DNA of 64,000 nt from Myxococcales bacterium (GCA_012959805.1 DUCN01000080.1:1-64000), one strand, 5' to 3'. Shown: positions 47,986 to 58,304, counted from the first letter of the stretch. Notes: generated from the letters alone by a model not told the origin. Translations and numbers: made by a program.

Positions 47986-49623
47986 CTATTTCGAAGTCGT
48001 CCGCATGCTGGACGGGGTGCCCGGAAGTCGTCCGGCGTTCTCTAGTACGATGAGCGGTTGGTTTGGATCATTGTCTGTAAAGGCGATGATGTCGTCGAGG
48101 CCGTCTCCGTTCAAGTCGGCGATTCGACTCTCTCCGCTATCGAGGCCGACGGCCTGTCGGCCCTTCGCCTTACCAAAAACCGGCTCGCCGGACTCGCTCG
48201 ATCCGATCCGGAACGAGATCTCATCTTCGCCACGTGCGACGAACATGTCCTGAACGCCGTCGCCATTCCAGTCTCCGATACTGGGAATTAGACCCGACAT
48301 GCTGCTGTCTCCAAAATTGAGACTGAATGAGAATTCGTCCTTGAAGATCGTCCGCGTGCCGTCGAGAGAATCGGGATCCAGAACTAACACCCGGACCTGG
48401 GTCTTGGCCTTGCGAGTCACGAGAATTCGCATCATCTGCACGATGCCGAAATCCATGGTGGTCTCGATCATTTCCTCGACACCGTCCCCGTCGAGATCCA
48501 CAAAGCTGAATCCGGAAAGTCCCCCCTCGGTTTCACGAACCGCGTCTGGCGTATTCGCGAGCGAGGCACCCGTCCCGTCATTGATCTGAATTCGCGTACT
48601 CGAGCGCCCGTTCATGAGGCCGCCAAAAATTGTATTCAAGAGCAGGTCGGCACGGCCGTCGCCGTTCAGGTCTCGGGCGAAGTAGTTGTTGACCGTCGCT
48701 TGATGGCGCCGTTCGACATCTGCATCAAAGGGAATGACATCGATCCGCCGGCTAGGCTCGCTGGGCAGGCCATCGGGCCCGATGTGATAAATCCAGATTC
48801 CCCAGCGAGAGAGCGCGAAAAGATCTGGGCGACCATCGCCATTATCATCGACTCGGGAGATCGCCGGCCAGGTCACCTCCTGAATCATCCATTTCCAGAC
48901 TGTCGCCGGCAGGAAGGGCGAATAGGTGATGTAGCTGGCGTAGATCGGCATCTCGATTTTGCGTGCCTCGCCCGTCTCGAGATCGAGGAGCCAGGCGCCA
49001 CTGAGCGCTGGAATGAGCGCTGTCGGCCTTGTGTCATCGTTCCAATCATCGACGATCGGGAGGCGCCCGATCTCCCAGGGGCGCGGTGGCAGGGGGAGGC
49101 CCCCTGGAATGGCCAATTCTCGAATGGGCTCTCCGGTCGAGCCGAGAGATTCAATCTCCAATCCGGCGGCTGAAATTGTCAGTAATTGAGGGCCCTGGCG
49201 ACCCGGAACAAGGGCCACGTCGACGAGGACCGTCGCATCCGACAGGCGGCGCTTCACGATCCGGGGATCCTCTGGATCCAGCGCTGACCCGCAGGGCATC
49301 CAGGTCATCCATTTTTGTTGACTCGGCGGGCCGCCGTCGGTGCTCAGAACCAGCAGATCCGTCCGCTCGCCCGCACACTCGCTCACGCCCAGAGGCCAGA
49401 CCTGTCGCACGAGCCCCTGGATCTCGTGGCGATGAGCTGAAAAGGGAGCGGAATCCTCCGCTCTGGTCTGAAGGGAAATTGAGAGGAGGCCCACTCCGAG
49501 GGCTATGGTGGCCCACTGCCGGAGCCGCCGGACTCGTCGTCGGCTCTGGCCGATCCCTTGGATTTGTCTGCGGCGAGCCACGCGACAGAGCATAAGCGAG
49601 GGATCAGCCAATGCTCGTCGCAT
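47986..49623 (-). CDS. Secreted FG-GAP/VCBS-repeat protein
   Basis: 545 residues, exported: a basic, Arg-rich start and a hydrophobic segment WATIALGVGLLSISLQTRA at about 37-55. The rest is a seven-bladed FG-GAP-type beta-propeller with calcium-binding loops in DDNGDGRPDLFAL, DLNGDGRADLLLN, DLDGDGVEEMI, DWNGDGVQDMF and DLNGDGLDDIIAF. No catalytic domain. Such proteins bind carbohydrates or proteins at the cell surface. ATG at 49623 is a long way before the helix, so a later start is possible. Confidence 0.85.
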   Translation of the reverse strand: MRRALADPSLMLCRVARRRQIQGIGQSRRRVRRLRQWATIALGVGLLSISLQTRAEDSAPFSAHRHEIQGLVRQVWPLGVSECAGERTDLLVLSTDGGPPSQQKWMTWMPCGSALDPEDPRIVKRRLSDATVLVDVALVPGRQGPQLLTISAAGLEIESLGSTGEPIRELAIPGGLPLPPRPWEIGRLPIVDDWNDDTRPTALIPALSGAWLLDLETGEARKIEMPIYASYITYSPFLPATVWKWMIQEVTWPAISRVDDNGDGRPDLFALSRWGIWIYHIGPDGLPSEPSRRIDVIPFDADVERRHQATVNNYFARDLNGDGRADLLLNTIFGGLMNGRSSTRIQINDGTGASLANTPDAVRETEGGLSGFSFVDLDGDGVEEMIETTMDFGIVQMMRILVTRKAKTQVRVLVLDPDSLDGTRTIFKDEFSFSLNFGDSSMSGLIPSIGDWNGDGVQDMFVARGEDEISFRIGSSESGEPVFGKAKGRQAVGLDSGESRIADLNGDGLDDIIAFTDNDPNQPLIVLENAGRLPGTPSSMRTTSK

Positions 49624-49802
49624 TCAGGGCGATTCCATCTTGACCCGAGTCCACACTGGGGACTTACCTCCGATGCTCCGTTGGCCGATACGAGGAGCGG
49701 AACCTGTCATCGGGCGGATCGGACGATTTCGTTCGAATGACGTTGTTCCAGATCGATCTCCAGTCATGGAAATCGACGCTAAACATGGGATGAGTCGAGA
49801 TC

Positions 49803-52418
49803 GTGCGTATTCTGGCCAGAATTGTCGTGCTGCCCTTTGCGGTTTTCTTCATTGCGTTGGGGGGCTTCGGTCTCCTCGCAAGCTCCGGCACCAAGACCGA
49901 AACAGCGGAGCAGACCCGGCGTCAGCTGCAGACCCTCAATCGGTGGGCCATCGAACAGGGCGTCGACGTGCCGCGAGACTTTTCGGTGACGACTGAAGAA
50001 TGGGTGGCGGAAACCTTTCTGAGATTTGTCTTGCTTCCACTTGGCCTTGTTTCGATTCTATTCGTCGTGGGATTGCTTGGCCGAAAGAGTGAGCAGCCGG
50101 CGGAGGCGAAGGATCCGAAGGGCACCGAAGCAACGCCCACGACAGATAAGCGTGCGGCCAAGCGAATTCGAAAACAGGCCAATGCCCTGAAGAAAAAGGG
50201 CGAGATCATCGAAGGCGCCGAGCTTCTCTGGGATCACGAACAGCATGATGCCGCTGTCGATTTTTTCATCGAAGCGGGGGAGTTCGTTCGTGCAGCCGAG
50301 ATTCGCCACGACCAGAATCTTTTCACCGAGTCCGCGGACCTTCATTTCCGGGGCGAGAATTATGAGTCGGCGGGGTCGATCTACGGCCAACAGGAACAGT
50401 GGTCGAAAGCCGCCGACTGTTACATGAAGGCGGATCTGAAGAGCGTTGCGGCCGAGATGTTCGAGAAGGCCGAGATGTTTCGACAGGCCGCGGACTGCTA
50501 TCGCGAGACCGACTTCATGCGACACGCCGCTGCGATGTTCGTGAAATGCAAGAACTGGCGGGCTGCAGGGGAATGTCTCGAGACCGTCTTCATTGACGAA
50601 GGTGGCAAGTCGACGATGGACCCGAAGAAGGCGGCCGAGCTTTCGAAACTCGTCCGTCAGGCGGGCAAGCTCTTCTTGAAGGCGGAGGATGTGGAGAAGG
50701 CATTCGAGATATTTGAACGCGGGGGCTGCGCGCTGGAGGCGGCGGAAGTCGCTCAAAGTCTCGGGAATCATGAAGCCGCAGCACAGCATTTTCGATCTGC
50801 CGGCAACATCGAGCGGGCGGCCGAAGCGCTTCGTGAGTCCGGATCGGTCGCAGATGCAGCGCGACTTCTCGGCCAACATCTGCGCGATGGTGGAGAAAGC
50901 GAACGGGCGGCCGTGCTCCTCGAAGAGGCCGGTGATGACCTCGAAGCGGGCGATCTCTACCGAAATCTCGAGCAATTCGAGAAGGCTGCCGAGTGTTATC
51001 AGCGCCAACATGGATTCATGCAGGCGGCGGAGATGTATCAACTTGCGGGCGATCGCGAGAACGCCGCCGGCGCATTTGAAAAGGCAGGGCGGTTCACCGA
51101 AGCGGCTGAGTGTTTTGCGCTAGTGGGAAATCCCGCACGCGAGGCCGAGCTTCTTGAGAAGGCCGGAGATTTCTTGCGAGCGGGTGAGATCAATCATGAG
51201 CATGCCTTGGACGAAGAGGCGATTTTGGTGCTTCAAAAGGTTGTTCAGGAAGACGAAGAGTTCGCGCGAGCGGCGGCCATTCTGGGTGACATCTTTGCGG
51301 CTCGTGGCCAGTTATCTCTCGCGGTCACGAAGCTTCAGCAGGCGATCGGTGATACGGAGCTAACACGCGACAGTGTCGACGGGTATTACAAGCTGGCGAC
51401 GATCTATCAGGAAGATCAGAAGCATCGCGACGCCGTGGAGATCTTCGAGAAGGTCATGGCCTTCGACTATCACTATCGGGATGTCGAACAGCGGCTGGCT
51501 GAGACGAGGGCTCTGCTCAGTGAAGAGGAACCACTCGGTGTGACCCATCAGGGTCGCGGCGACGGGACAGCTTCGGGGGCGGAGTCGGGCGGATCGGCGG
51601 AAGACAACCGTTATCAGATCGTCGGGGAACTCGGCCGCGGTGGGATGGGCATTGTCTACAAGGTCAGGGACATCGTTTTGGATCGTTTGGTCGCCTTCAA
51701 GGTTCTGCCTCAGACGCTGACCGAAAATCCGCAAGCGATCGCAAATTTCATGCGTGAAGCCCAGGCCGCCGCGAAGCTGAACCATCCCAATATCGTGACC
51801 GTCTACGACACCGGCGAGCAGCAGGGCCGCTACTACATTGCGATGGAGTATGTCGAGGGTACGACGGTCAAGGAAATCCTTCGGCGCCGCGGTGTCATCT
51901 CCCCCTCAGGCATTCTTCATGTTTTGGTTCAAATCTGCGAAGCGCTCTCGTACGCGCATGAAAAGAAAGTCGTGCACCGCGACATCAAGCCGGCCAACGC
52001 GATGTGGACTCGGGACAAGAAGGCCAAGCTGATGGATTTCGGTCTGGCGAAGGTGATCGAAGAAGCGCGCAACCAGACGACCGTTGTGGCGGGCACGCCT
52101 TACTACATGAGTCCCGAGCAGACCCTCGGCAAGAATATCGATCATCGCACCGACATTTATTCGCTCGGTGTTTCGATCTTCGAAATGGCGACGGGCACCG
52201 TTCCCTTCAAAGAAGGTAATATTCCCTACCACCATGTCCATACGGCGCCGCCGACGATCTGTGAGATTCGCCGCGATCTCCCCGAGGCCCTCTCTGGCAT
52301 CGTCGCGCGATGCCTTGAAAAGGATCCTGGGAACCGCTTTCAGTCCGCGGGCGAAATCCTGACCGAAGTTCGCCAATCGCTAGTGGGCTCGATCAAGGGC
52401 GATTCGACCGTATCCTGA
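49803..52418 (+). CDS. Membrane TPR-repeat protein fused to a C-terminal Ser/Thr kinase
   Basis: 871 residues with an unusual order. Two N-terminal membrane helices (about 3-27 and 70-92), then about 450 residues of TPR-like helix pairs (repeats such as ENYESAGSIYGQQEQWSKAADCY and FMQAAEMYQLAGDRENAAGAF), a linker, and a Hanks-type kinase (about 605-860). Kinase motifs: GRGGMGIVYKV, Lys in VAFKVLP, HRDIKPANAMW, DFGLAKV, and GTPYYMSPEQ. All catalytic residues are present. The start may be GTG at 49803. Most bacterial kinases put the kinase N-terminal, so this arrangement is reversed. Probably senses at the membrane through the TPRs. Stands alone. Confidence 0.88.
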   Translation: MRILARIVVLPFAVFFIALGGFGLLASSGTKTETAEQTRRQLQTLNRWAIEQGVDVPRDFSVTTEEWVAETFLRFVLLPLGLVSILFVVGLLGRKSEQPAEAKDPKGTEATPTTDKRAAKRIRKQANALKKKGEIIEGAELLWDHEQHDAAVDFFIEAGEFVRAAEIRHDQNLFTESADLHFRGENYESAGSIYGQQEQWSKAADCYMKADLKSVAAEMFEKAEMFRQAADCYRETDFMRHAAAMFVKCKNWRAAGECLETVFIDEGGKSTMDPKKAAELSKLVRQAGKLFLKAEDVEKAFEIFERGGCALEAAEVAQSLGNHEAAAQHFRSAGNIERAAEALRESGSVADAARLLGQHLRDGGESERAAVLLEEAGDDLEAGDLYRNLEQFEKAAECYQRQHGFMQAAEMYQLAGDRENAAGAFEKAGRFTEAAECFALVGNPAREAELLEKAGDFLRAGEINHEHALDEEAILVLQKVVQEDEEFARAAAILGDIFAARGQLSLAVTKLQQAIGDTELTRDSVDGYYKLATIYQEDQKHRDAVEIFEKVMAFDYHYRDVEQRLAETRALLSEEEPLGVTHQGRGDGTASGAESGGSAEDNRYQIVGELGRGGMGIVYKVRDIVLDRLVAFKVLPQTLTENPQAIANFMREAQAAAKLNHPNIVTVYDTGEQQGRYYIAMEYVEGTTVKEILRRRGVISPSGILHVLVQICEALSYAHEKKVVHRDIKPANAMWTRDKKAKLMDFGLAKVIEEARNQTTVVAGTPYYMSPEQTLGKNIDHRTDIYSLGVSIFEMATGTVPFKEGNIPYHHVHTAPPTICEIRRDLPEALSGIVARCLEKDPGNRFQSAGEILTEVRQSLVGSIKGDSTVS

Positions 52419-52604
52419 GTACTGTCTATCAGACGGCACGCTCTTCCTTCGTTGTCGGTTCGTGACGATCCGTGACTCTCCGTCAGCTCTCTGTCTTCAC
52501 TCGATCGTCATTTGCGATGCGAGAGGCGCGGATGCGGCAAGAGTTCGGGCATCACGAGGCCGAATCGGCAGAGAAGAGCGTGACCTAACAACTCGGGAGC
52601 CATC

Positions 52605-53516
52605 GTGAATCAGTCGACGATCGCGCGCAAAGTCGTATCCGCGGGACTGGGTCTTCACAGCGGCGAAGACGTTGAAATAACGCTTCTACCAGCGCCCGTT
52701 GAGTCCGGCATCGTCTTTGTCTTGCGGGGTGCGGGAGAAGGCGATGGTGAAGGGGAGGGCGACGAATATCGTTCGTCTGAAATCGAGGTTCCAGCCGATA
52801 TTCGAAGGGTCTATTCATCCTCACGCGCGACGACACTCGCCACTGAAGGCTATCCGAGCGATGGCCGACCACCGCCACACATCGCAACCGTGGAACATTT
52901 ACTGGCAGCGATCTTCGCACTGGATATCCAAAACCTTCGAATCGAAGTATTCGGATCAGAAGTTCCGATCATGGACGGAAGCGCCTTGCCCTTTGTCGTC
53001 GCACTTCGCTCGGCGGGACGGGTTACGCAGGATGCGCCACGGCGAGAGTTCGAAGTCGAGGAACCCTTTGAGATCCGGGAAGGAGACCGATCGATTAGGG
53101 TCGAGCCCGCCAACGATCTCAGGATCTCGTACGGGATTGATTTCGATCATCCCAAGATTGGTCGTCAATTCGTCGAGATCCTGAAACTCGATGACAAGGT
53201 CTTCGAGCAGGAGATTGCGCCCGCGCGAACATTCGGCTTTCTGCATGAAGTCGAGGCGCTCCGAAAGGCGGGCTTGGCGATCGGTGGGAGCCTCGACACG
53301 GCCGTCGTGCTCGATGAGGAGGGGGTGTTGAACGCAGGAGGGCTGCGCTGGCCCGATGAATTCGTTCGTCACAAAGTGATCGATCTGGTGGGGGATCTGG
53401 CGCTTCTGGGCGCTCGACCCAAGGCGCATATCAAAGTCGAACGGGGAGGCCATCGCCTGCATCATCGGCTCGTCGAGGAATTGGAGACCCGGATGCGTCT
53501 TGGATCAGTCTCCTAG
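52605..53516 (+). CDS. lpxC: UDP-3-O-acyl-N-acetylglucosamine deacetylase
   Basis: 303 residues. Zinc deacetylase, committed step of lipid A synthesis, so the organism makes lipid A. Zinc ligands: His in TVEHLLAAIF, and His/Asp in FVRHKVIDLVGDL; catalytic His in GHRLHHRLVEE. FGSEVPIMDGSALPFV is the signature insert region. A short Gly/Glu-rich insertion (GAGEGDGEGEGDEY, about 43-56) is unusual. Start 52605 is GTG. Not in the usual cell-division cluster with ftsZ. Confidence 0.95.
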   Translation: MNQSTIARKVVSAGLGLHSGEDVEITLLPAPVESGIVFVLRGAGEGDGEGEGDEYRSSEIEVPADIRRVYSSSRATTLATEGYPSDGRPPPHIATVEHLLAAIFALDIQNLRIEVFGSEVPIMDGSALPFVVALRSAGRVTQDAPRREFEVEEPFEIREGDRSIRVEPANDLRISYGIDFDHPKIGRQFVEILKLDDKVFEQEIAPARTFGFLHEVEALRKAGLAIGGSLDTAVVLDEEGVLNAGGLRWPDEFVRHKVIDLVGDLALLGARPKAHIKVERGGHRLHHRLVEELETRMRLGSVS

Positions 53517-53536
53517 CGATTCATCATGGACGGGAC

Positions 53537-53887
53537 CTAGCCGGCGAAGTCTTCGAGTTCTCTCGCGACAGTGGCGGCGAGCGTCGGATCTCTGAACTGA
53601 AGGCCGACACCGGCCGTTTGCAGGTCGCCGCCCGGCTTCGGTTTGGCTGTATGGTGCCAGGTGACTTGGGCCTCGAACTCATGCAGCACCTCGCCGCCGG
53701 GGATGCGAAAGCGGACCTTTACGCTCTCCCCTCGACTCATGACCAGATCTGTTTCGAGAAACATTCCTCCGGCTCCCAGGGTCGTGGCGTAGTTGCAGTG
53801 GATTCCGGCACGCGCTTGATAGTCGACGAGAATACGGACCGTCATACGGCGATGCCTACGCGTATTCTTCAGTGTTCTCTGGGCCAT
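53537..53887 (-). CDS. PilZ domain protein
   Basis: 116-residue single PilZ domain. Basic RRHRRMTVRILVDY start (RxxxR), then TLGAGGMFLET in place of the usual D/NxSxxG, VKVRFRIPGGEV and the end VGLQFRDPTLAATV. It resembles the TIGR02266 PilZ type of deltaproteobacteria. The altered GAGG motif may weaken c-di-GMP binding. Lies directly after lpxC on the opposite strand and 27 bp before the end of a broken TPR gene. Confidence 0.82.
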   Translation of the reverse strand: MAQRTLKNTRRHRRMTVRILVDYQARAGIHCNYATTLGAGGMFLETDLVMSRGESVKVRFRIPGGEVLHEFEAQVTWHHTAKPKPGGDLQTAGVGLQFRDPTLAATVARELEDFAG

Positions 53888-53914
53888 TCGGTGTTTGCCT
53901 CGATCGAATGCTGG

Positions 53915-55847
53915 TTAGCCAGCGTGTTCCAGTCGCTCGCAGAGCATTGACGTAATTCGAATGAGTAACCGCCTGGCCGATTCGGAAGCGGATGCCCGGG
54001 TTCCGATCTCGGCACCCTCCGGCGGACATTCGGGCGGGTCCTGGCTATCGATGACCAAGAGCGCGCGCAGCATCGTGCGTAGATTGCCGCCATTGCGGTC
54101 GATCGCTTGAGCCGTCGCCATCGCACGGAGTTCTTCGCCCCATGCTTGATGATCGAAGGCTCCGATCTCGGCAAGGTTCGTCTCCTCGACGATGCGACGA
54201 ACTTTGCGCCGCGTCCATCGGCCGAGTGATTGATCAAGTCCATCGTGGAAGTGTGAATCGCCGCCATTGCCTCCCGGATCGAGGAAGAGTGCAGCGATCT
54301 CCGCGAAGAGACCGCGGCGTTAAAATGATTCAGCAGAAGGTCGCCGAAACGTGCCGAAAGACCAGCACGATTCGGCTCGTCTGCTGCGGTGGCATCGAGT
54401 GCTGATTCGAAGAGTGAGCGGAGCGCGTCCCAATCATCCGACTTGCGATGAATTCGTTCGAGCGCATCGATTACTTCGGTCCGACTCGGGTCGAGTTCAA
54501 ATACGTCTTCCACGTCGCGTGTGCACTGTCCTCCTCTCCAAGGTCTTCTTTCTGGAGTCGAGCGAGTTCAACGAGGATTTCGACTTGCAGCTCTTTTTCG
54601 ATTCCGCCGCCTAACGCGGTCAGGGTTTCGAGAATTTCCGCGAGCTGACGATTAGCTCCCGCTTCGCGCAATAGGCGGGCCTGAATCAGCAGGACGCGAC
54701 GGTCGTCCGGGCCCGTTTTCTGGCCAGCTCGGCGAATCGTTTCGAGGGCGAGCTCCGGATTCCCGAATTCCGCATGCAGTTCGGCGGCTTCGATCAGTGC
54801 GTTGCGTGGGGCGCGATCGCCCGTGAGGCCGATCAGTTTCTCGAGGACGACGAGCAGTGCGTCGCGGTCTCCATCCGCGCGCTCGACTTCCGCCACCGCC
54901 ATGAGAACCGACGTCTCTTCGGCAGACAGTTCGATGGCACGATCGATCCAGGCGCGGGCGCCGGCGCTCGATTGCAGATGGTTCAGTTGGATCTGGCTGG
55001 CTTCCACTGCGATGGCGGCGCGATGTCGTGCACCCGAGGCTAGGTCGAATCGGCGCTCGAGAAGGTCCGAGACCGCGATCCAATCCTCCTCGACGGTGGC
55101 GAGGAGCAATGCCCACTCGACGGCCGACGGCTGATAGGGGTCATCCTCAAGCGCTCGATCGAAGCATTCTCGAGCGCGTGTCGGTTCATCGAGTCGGTTC
55201 GCGTAGATCGTGCCGAGGGTGGTCCAGACGGGAGCGCGCTCGGGGCCGCGAAGTCGCTCGGTGAGTCGTGTCAGGACGTCTGCCGCTTCGCTGTAGCGCT
55301 CTGCTTCTTGATGGAGGGCGGCCAAGCCTTCGAGTGCGGCGGGGAAATCGGGATCGGCTTCGAGCGCGCGATCGTAGGCATGACGCGCCTCCTCCGAGTC
55401 GTCGAAGTGTCGCTGCCAGACTCGCCCCAATTCGGTCTCGAAAGCCGCCCGGTCATAGGGGGGCATCAAGGTCGTACTTTCGAGCTCCGCGATCTGGAGC
55501 ACGAGGTCCCATTTGGCTTCGCGTTCATGGATTCCGCGCAGCTGGCGCAGTGCCCATCGGTTGGTCCGGTCGAGCCGCGCGAGCGTCCAATAGACTTCGG
55601 TCGCGGCTTCGATGTCGAGGATGCGTTCCTCGAGAATCTGGCCCAGACGAAAGAGCAAAGGCGCTTGCTTTGCATCGTCGGCTGCAATCTCGGGCGCAGC
55701 GATGCGCGCGCGGTAGACCTCGGCCAGGGATTCCCAGTCGCCGTCTAGGAAGAAATGCTCCTCGAGTGCTTCGAAAGTCCGGCGGTCGCTGGAATTGCCT
55801 GCGAGGATCTGTTGCTGTGTATCGAGCCCTGTAGCCAAGATTCCCAC
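53915..55847 (-). pseudogene. TPR-repeat protein gene broken by two frameshifts
   Basis: The minus-strand frame starts at ATG 55847 and gives 440 residues of TPR repeats (EEHFFLDGDWESLAEVYRAR, AHYAY-type AYDRALEADPDFPAALEGLA, ARECFDRALEDDPYQPSAV). Near 54506 a single-base loss ends the frame; the next frame continues DVFELDPSRTEVIDALERIH and LSARFGDLLLNHFNA, until a second loss near 54316. The third frame then reads RGLFAEIAALFLDPG, RKVRRIVEETNLAEIG, EELRAMATAQAIDRNGG and a stop at 53915. All three pieces join into one coherent protein of about 640 residues. Either a recent pseudogene or two assembly errors. Function unknown. Confidence 0.75.
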
Positions 55848-55970
55848 TCCCGGACCTGTGTCGGGGGTTTCCCGGACTCTCTATCGACACAGAGTGGCTC
55901 GTGCTTGATGACCGATTTCGCTTTGTGAATCAGCTCAGTTGCCCGGATAAGCGCGGGCGGGAGAGTGTTC

Positions 55971-56459
55971 GTGAAATGGACGATTAGTAGTGTGAAACCC
56001 CCATATGGAGTGGCCGCTCTTCGGGCGATTCATGCGATCCAGGAAGCCGGATGGACGCAGGCCCAGCTCCAATCAAGCCTGATGGGAGCATCCGCTCGCG
56101 TTCGAGTCGCCGTGGACTCGGACTCGGACTTGATCGAAGGCGCCAACGCAATGGCTCCAGACATTCTGGGATTCGTGCTGGCACGGCGAATTGCGGACAG
56201 TCTGGAAATCGACCTTGTGGCGGTGACTCCATCGAAGCGTCGGCTGGGAATCGGACGGTCGCTCTTGAGCCGGCTAATCGAGGCGGAGAGTCGAAGCGGG
56301 CTGGGTGAAGCCCGCCTCGAATTGGCGTCCTCAAATGATCCCGCCAGAGCCCTGTACCAGGGACTTGGCTTCGTGGTCGTGGGCAAGCGTAAACGCTATT
56401 ACCCCGACGGCGACGACGCTTTGCTGCTGTCGCGCCGCAATGTCTCTGAAATTCCCTGA
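55971..56459 (+). CDS. GNAT acetyltransferase (RimI-like)
   Basis: 162-residue GNAT, likely N-terminal or small-molecule acetyltransferase. Acetyl-CoA loop in VAVTPSKRRLGIGRSLL (R/Q-x-x-G-x-G/A), preceded by LGFVLARRIADSLEIDLV and followed by LELASSNDPARALYQGLGF and KRKRYYP, a RimI-like end. The start is GTG at 55971, 7 nt after GGGAG; a GTG two codons upstream is too close to it. 4 nt before the likely pyrK start, so it is part of the pyr unit. Confidence 0.87.
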   Translation: MKWTISSVKPPYGVAALRAIHAIQEAGWTQAQLQSSLMGASARVRVAVDSDSDLIEGANAMAPDILGFVLARRIADSLEIDLVAVTPSKRRLGIGRSLLSRLIEAESRSGLGEARLELASSNDPARALYQGLGFVVVGKRKRYYPDGDDALLLSRRNVSEIP

Positions 56460-56463
56460 TCAC

Positions 56464-57381
56464 ATGGAGTGCGCAGTCTCGATGAGCGATGCAACGACCA
56501 AAAGCGCAAGCGCGACAAGCATCGAGAACAAGGCGGATCCGATTCGTGGCCATGCACGAGTCGTGTCGAATGAGGAGGAGGGGCCCGGACGACGACTCCG
56601 CCTCGCCGTCCCCGATTGGCCGGGATCGATTCCCGGACAATTCGTGATGATCGGTGCGGGCGCCGAGGCCGGGGTACCACGACGGGATCCACTGCTGCCT
56701 CGCCCCATGGCCATCTATCGAGAGTTGGGATCATCGGGGGTAAGAGCGTCGGCGGAAGGCGAGATCGAGCTGCTCTATCGTGTCGTTGGGCGCGGAACCC
56801 AGCTCTTATCCGAGGCGAGAGAGGGGGAATCGATCAAGGTCGTAGGTCCTCTCGGGCGCGGCTTTCCGCTTGATCGGCCGGCCGTTGCGTCGGTCGACGA
56901 GAGCGGATCGAAAGCGATTCTCGTCGGAGGGGGAACCGGCATCGCGTCGCTCTATGAACTGGCTCGGGCGCTGATTTCCCGTGGTCGGTCCGTCGTCGTG
57001 ATTCTCGGTGGGCGTAGCGCGGGGGATCTCATGGGTCAGCGCGAGTTCGAAGCCCTCGACGTTCAGCTGATCTGCACGACGGAGGACGGCAGCGATGGTG
57101 TGCACGGGCTCGTAACGACCCCGCTCGCCGATGGCCTAACAAGTGGCGAGCGTGGGGCCACGGTCTACGCGGTCGGGCCGACGCCGATGATGAAGGCATG
57201 TGCCGCGCTCGCGGCCACGAATTCTGTTGATTGTTATGTCTCCCTCGAGAATCCGATGGCCTGTGGATTTGGTGTTTGCTTGGGTTGTGCGGCTCCACGA
57301 GCCGAAGGTGGCTTTTTTCTGGTTTGCCGAGCCGGTCCTGTATTTTTGGCAAGGGAGATTGATTGGGAGGGGCTGCCATGA
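56464..57381 (+). CDS. pyrK: Dihydroorotate dehydrogenase B electron-transfer subunit
   Basis: 305-residue flavoprotein that passes electrons from the PyrD subunit to NAD through FAD and a 2Fe-2S cluster. FAD-binding part RRLRLAVPDWPGSIPGQFVMIG and RPMAIYR; NAD loop ILVGGGTGIASLYELA; C-terminal cluster Cys in CGFGVCLGCAAP and FLVCRAGP. ATG 56464 gives a 4-nt gap to the GNAT stop; ATG 56482 (with GGAG 12 nt upstream) is an alternative. Stop overlaps the pyrD start (ATGA). A normal partner of class 1B PyrD. Confidence 0.92.
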   Translation: MECAVSMSDATTKSASATSIENKADPIRGHARVVSNEEEGPGRRLRLAVPDWPGSIPGQFVMIGAGAEAGVPRRDPLLPRPMAIYRELGSSGVRASAEGEIELLYRVVGRGTQLLSEAREGESIKVVGPLGRGFPLDRPAVASVDESGSKAILVGGGTGIASLYELARALISRGRSVVVILGGRSAGDLMGQREFEALDVQLICTTEDGSDGVHGLVTTPLADGLTSGERGATVYAVGPTPMMKACAALAATNSVDCYVSLENPMACGFGVCLGCAAPRAEGGFFLVCRAGPVFLAREIDWEGLP

Positions 57382-58304
57382 CCGAAGCGATTGATGAGAG
57401 CGTCAATTTTGCAGGGATCGTGCTGCGTAATCCCGTGTTGACCGCCTCTGGAACTTTCGGATACGGGACAGAGTTCGCCCCTTTTCTCGATCTCGAGAAA
57501 ATCGGTGGCTTTGTCGCCAAGAGCCTCACCCTCGAGCCGCGATTCGGAAACCCGCCGCCGCGGATTGCGGAAACGCCCGCCGGAATGCTGAATGCGATCA
57601 GCATCGAAAACGTTGGAGTGCGTGCTTTTCTAGAAGAAAAGCTTCCAGCTCTGCCCGACGGCGTGGTCGTCATCGCGAGTGCGTTTGGAACAGAGCCTTC
57701 GGTTTACGCGGAACTCGCAGCTCGGGTATCGGAACATCCGAGGATTTCGGGGATCGAGATCAATGCATCCTGCCCGCATGTGAAAGCCGGTGGGATCGAA
57801 TTCGGCCAGGACCCAAAGCTTCTAGGCGAGCTCGTGCGTGAGGTGCGACGCGCGACAACGCGCCCGCTGCTCGTGAAGCTCTCGCCCAACGTCACGCACA
57901 TAGCAGACATGGCGCGAGTTTGTGAGGCCGAGGGGGCCGATGGGATTTCGCTGATCAATGCGGTTCAGGCGATGGAAGTCGATGTCGAGACCCGTCGTCC
58001 CGTGCTCTCGAATATTCTGGGCGGCTTGTCGGGGCCGGCGATTCGACCGATCGCGCTGCGAATGGTCTGGCAGGTCGCGCAGGCGGTCGAAATCCCGATC
58101 TGTGGAGTCGGAGGAATCATGAATGCGGAGGACGCCATCAAGTTCATGCTCTGTGGGGCCACCGCGGTCCAGGTTGGAACGGCGAACTACCTCGACCCGT
58201 CGTCGGCACAGCGAATTGCGGTTGGAATCTCAGAGTACGCACGCAGTCATGGATTCAAACGAGTTGCGGATCTGACGGGAGCCCTCGAGACCCCTCGGGA
58301 ATGA
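57378..58304 (+). CDS. pyrD: Dihydroorotate dehydrogenase, class 1B catalytic subunit
   Basis: 308 residues. Oxidises dihydroorotate in pyrimidine synthesis. Conserved FMN-site: TASGTFGYG, FVAKSLTLEPR, ISIENVG, and the catalytic Cys in EINASCPHVKAGG (class 1 base), then GGLSGPAIRPIALRM and GVGGIMNAEDA. ATG at 57378 with GGGAGGGG just upstream; the frame is open 5 codons before. Coupled to pyrK. Confidence 0.95.
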   Translation: MTEAIDESVNFAGIVLRNPVLTASGTFGYGTEFAPFLDLEKIGGFVAKSLTLEPRFGNPPPRIAETPAGMLNAISIENVGVRAFLEEKLPALPDGVVVIASAFGTEPSVYAELAARVSEHPRISGIEINASCPHVKAGGIEFGQDPKLLGELVREVRRATTRPLLVKLSPNVTHIADMARVCEAEGADGISLINAVQAMEVDVETRRPVLSNILGGLSGPAIRPIALRMVWQVAQAVEIPICGVGGIMNAEDAIKFMLCGATAVQVGTANYLDPSSAQRIAVGISEYARSHGFKRVADLTGALETPRE

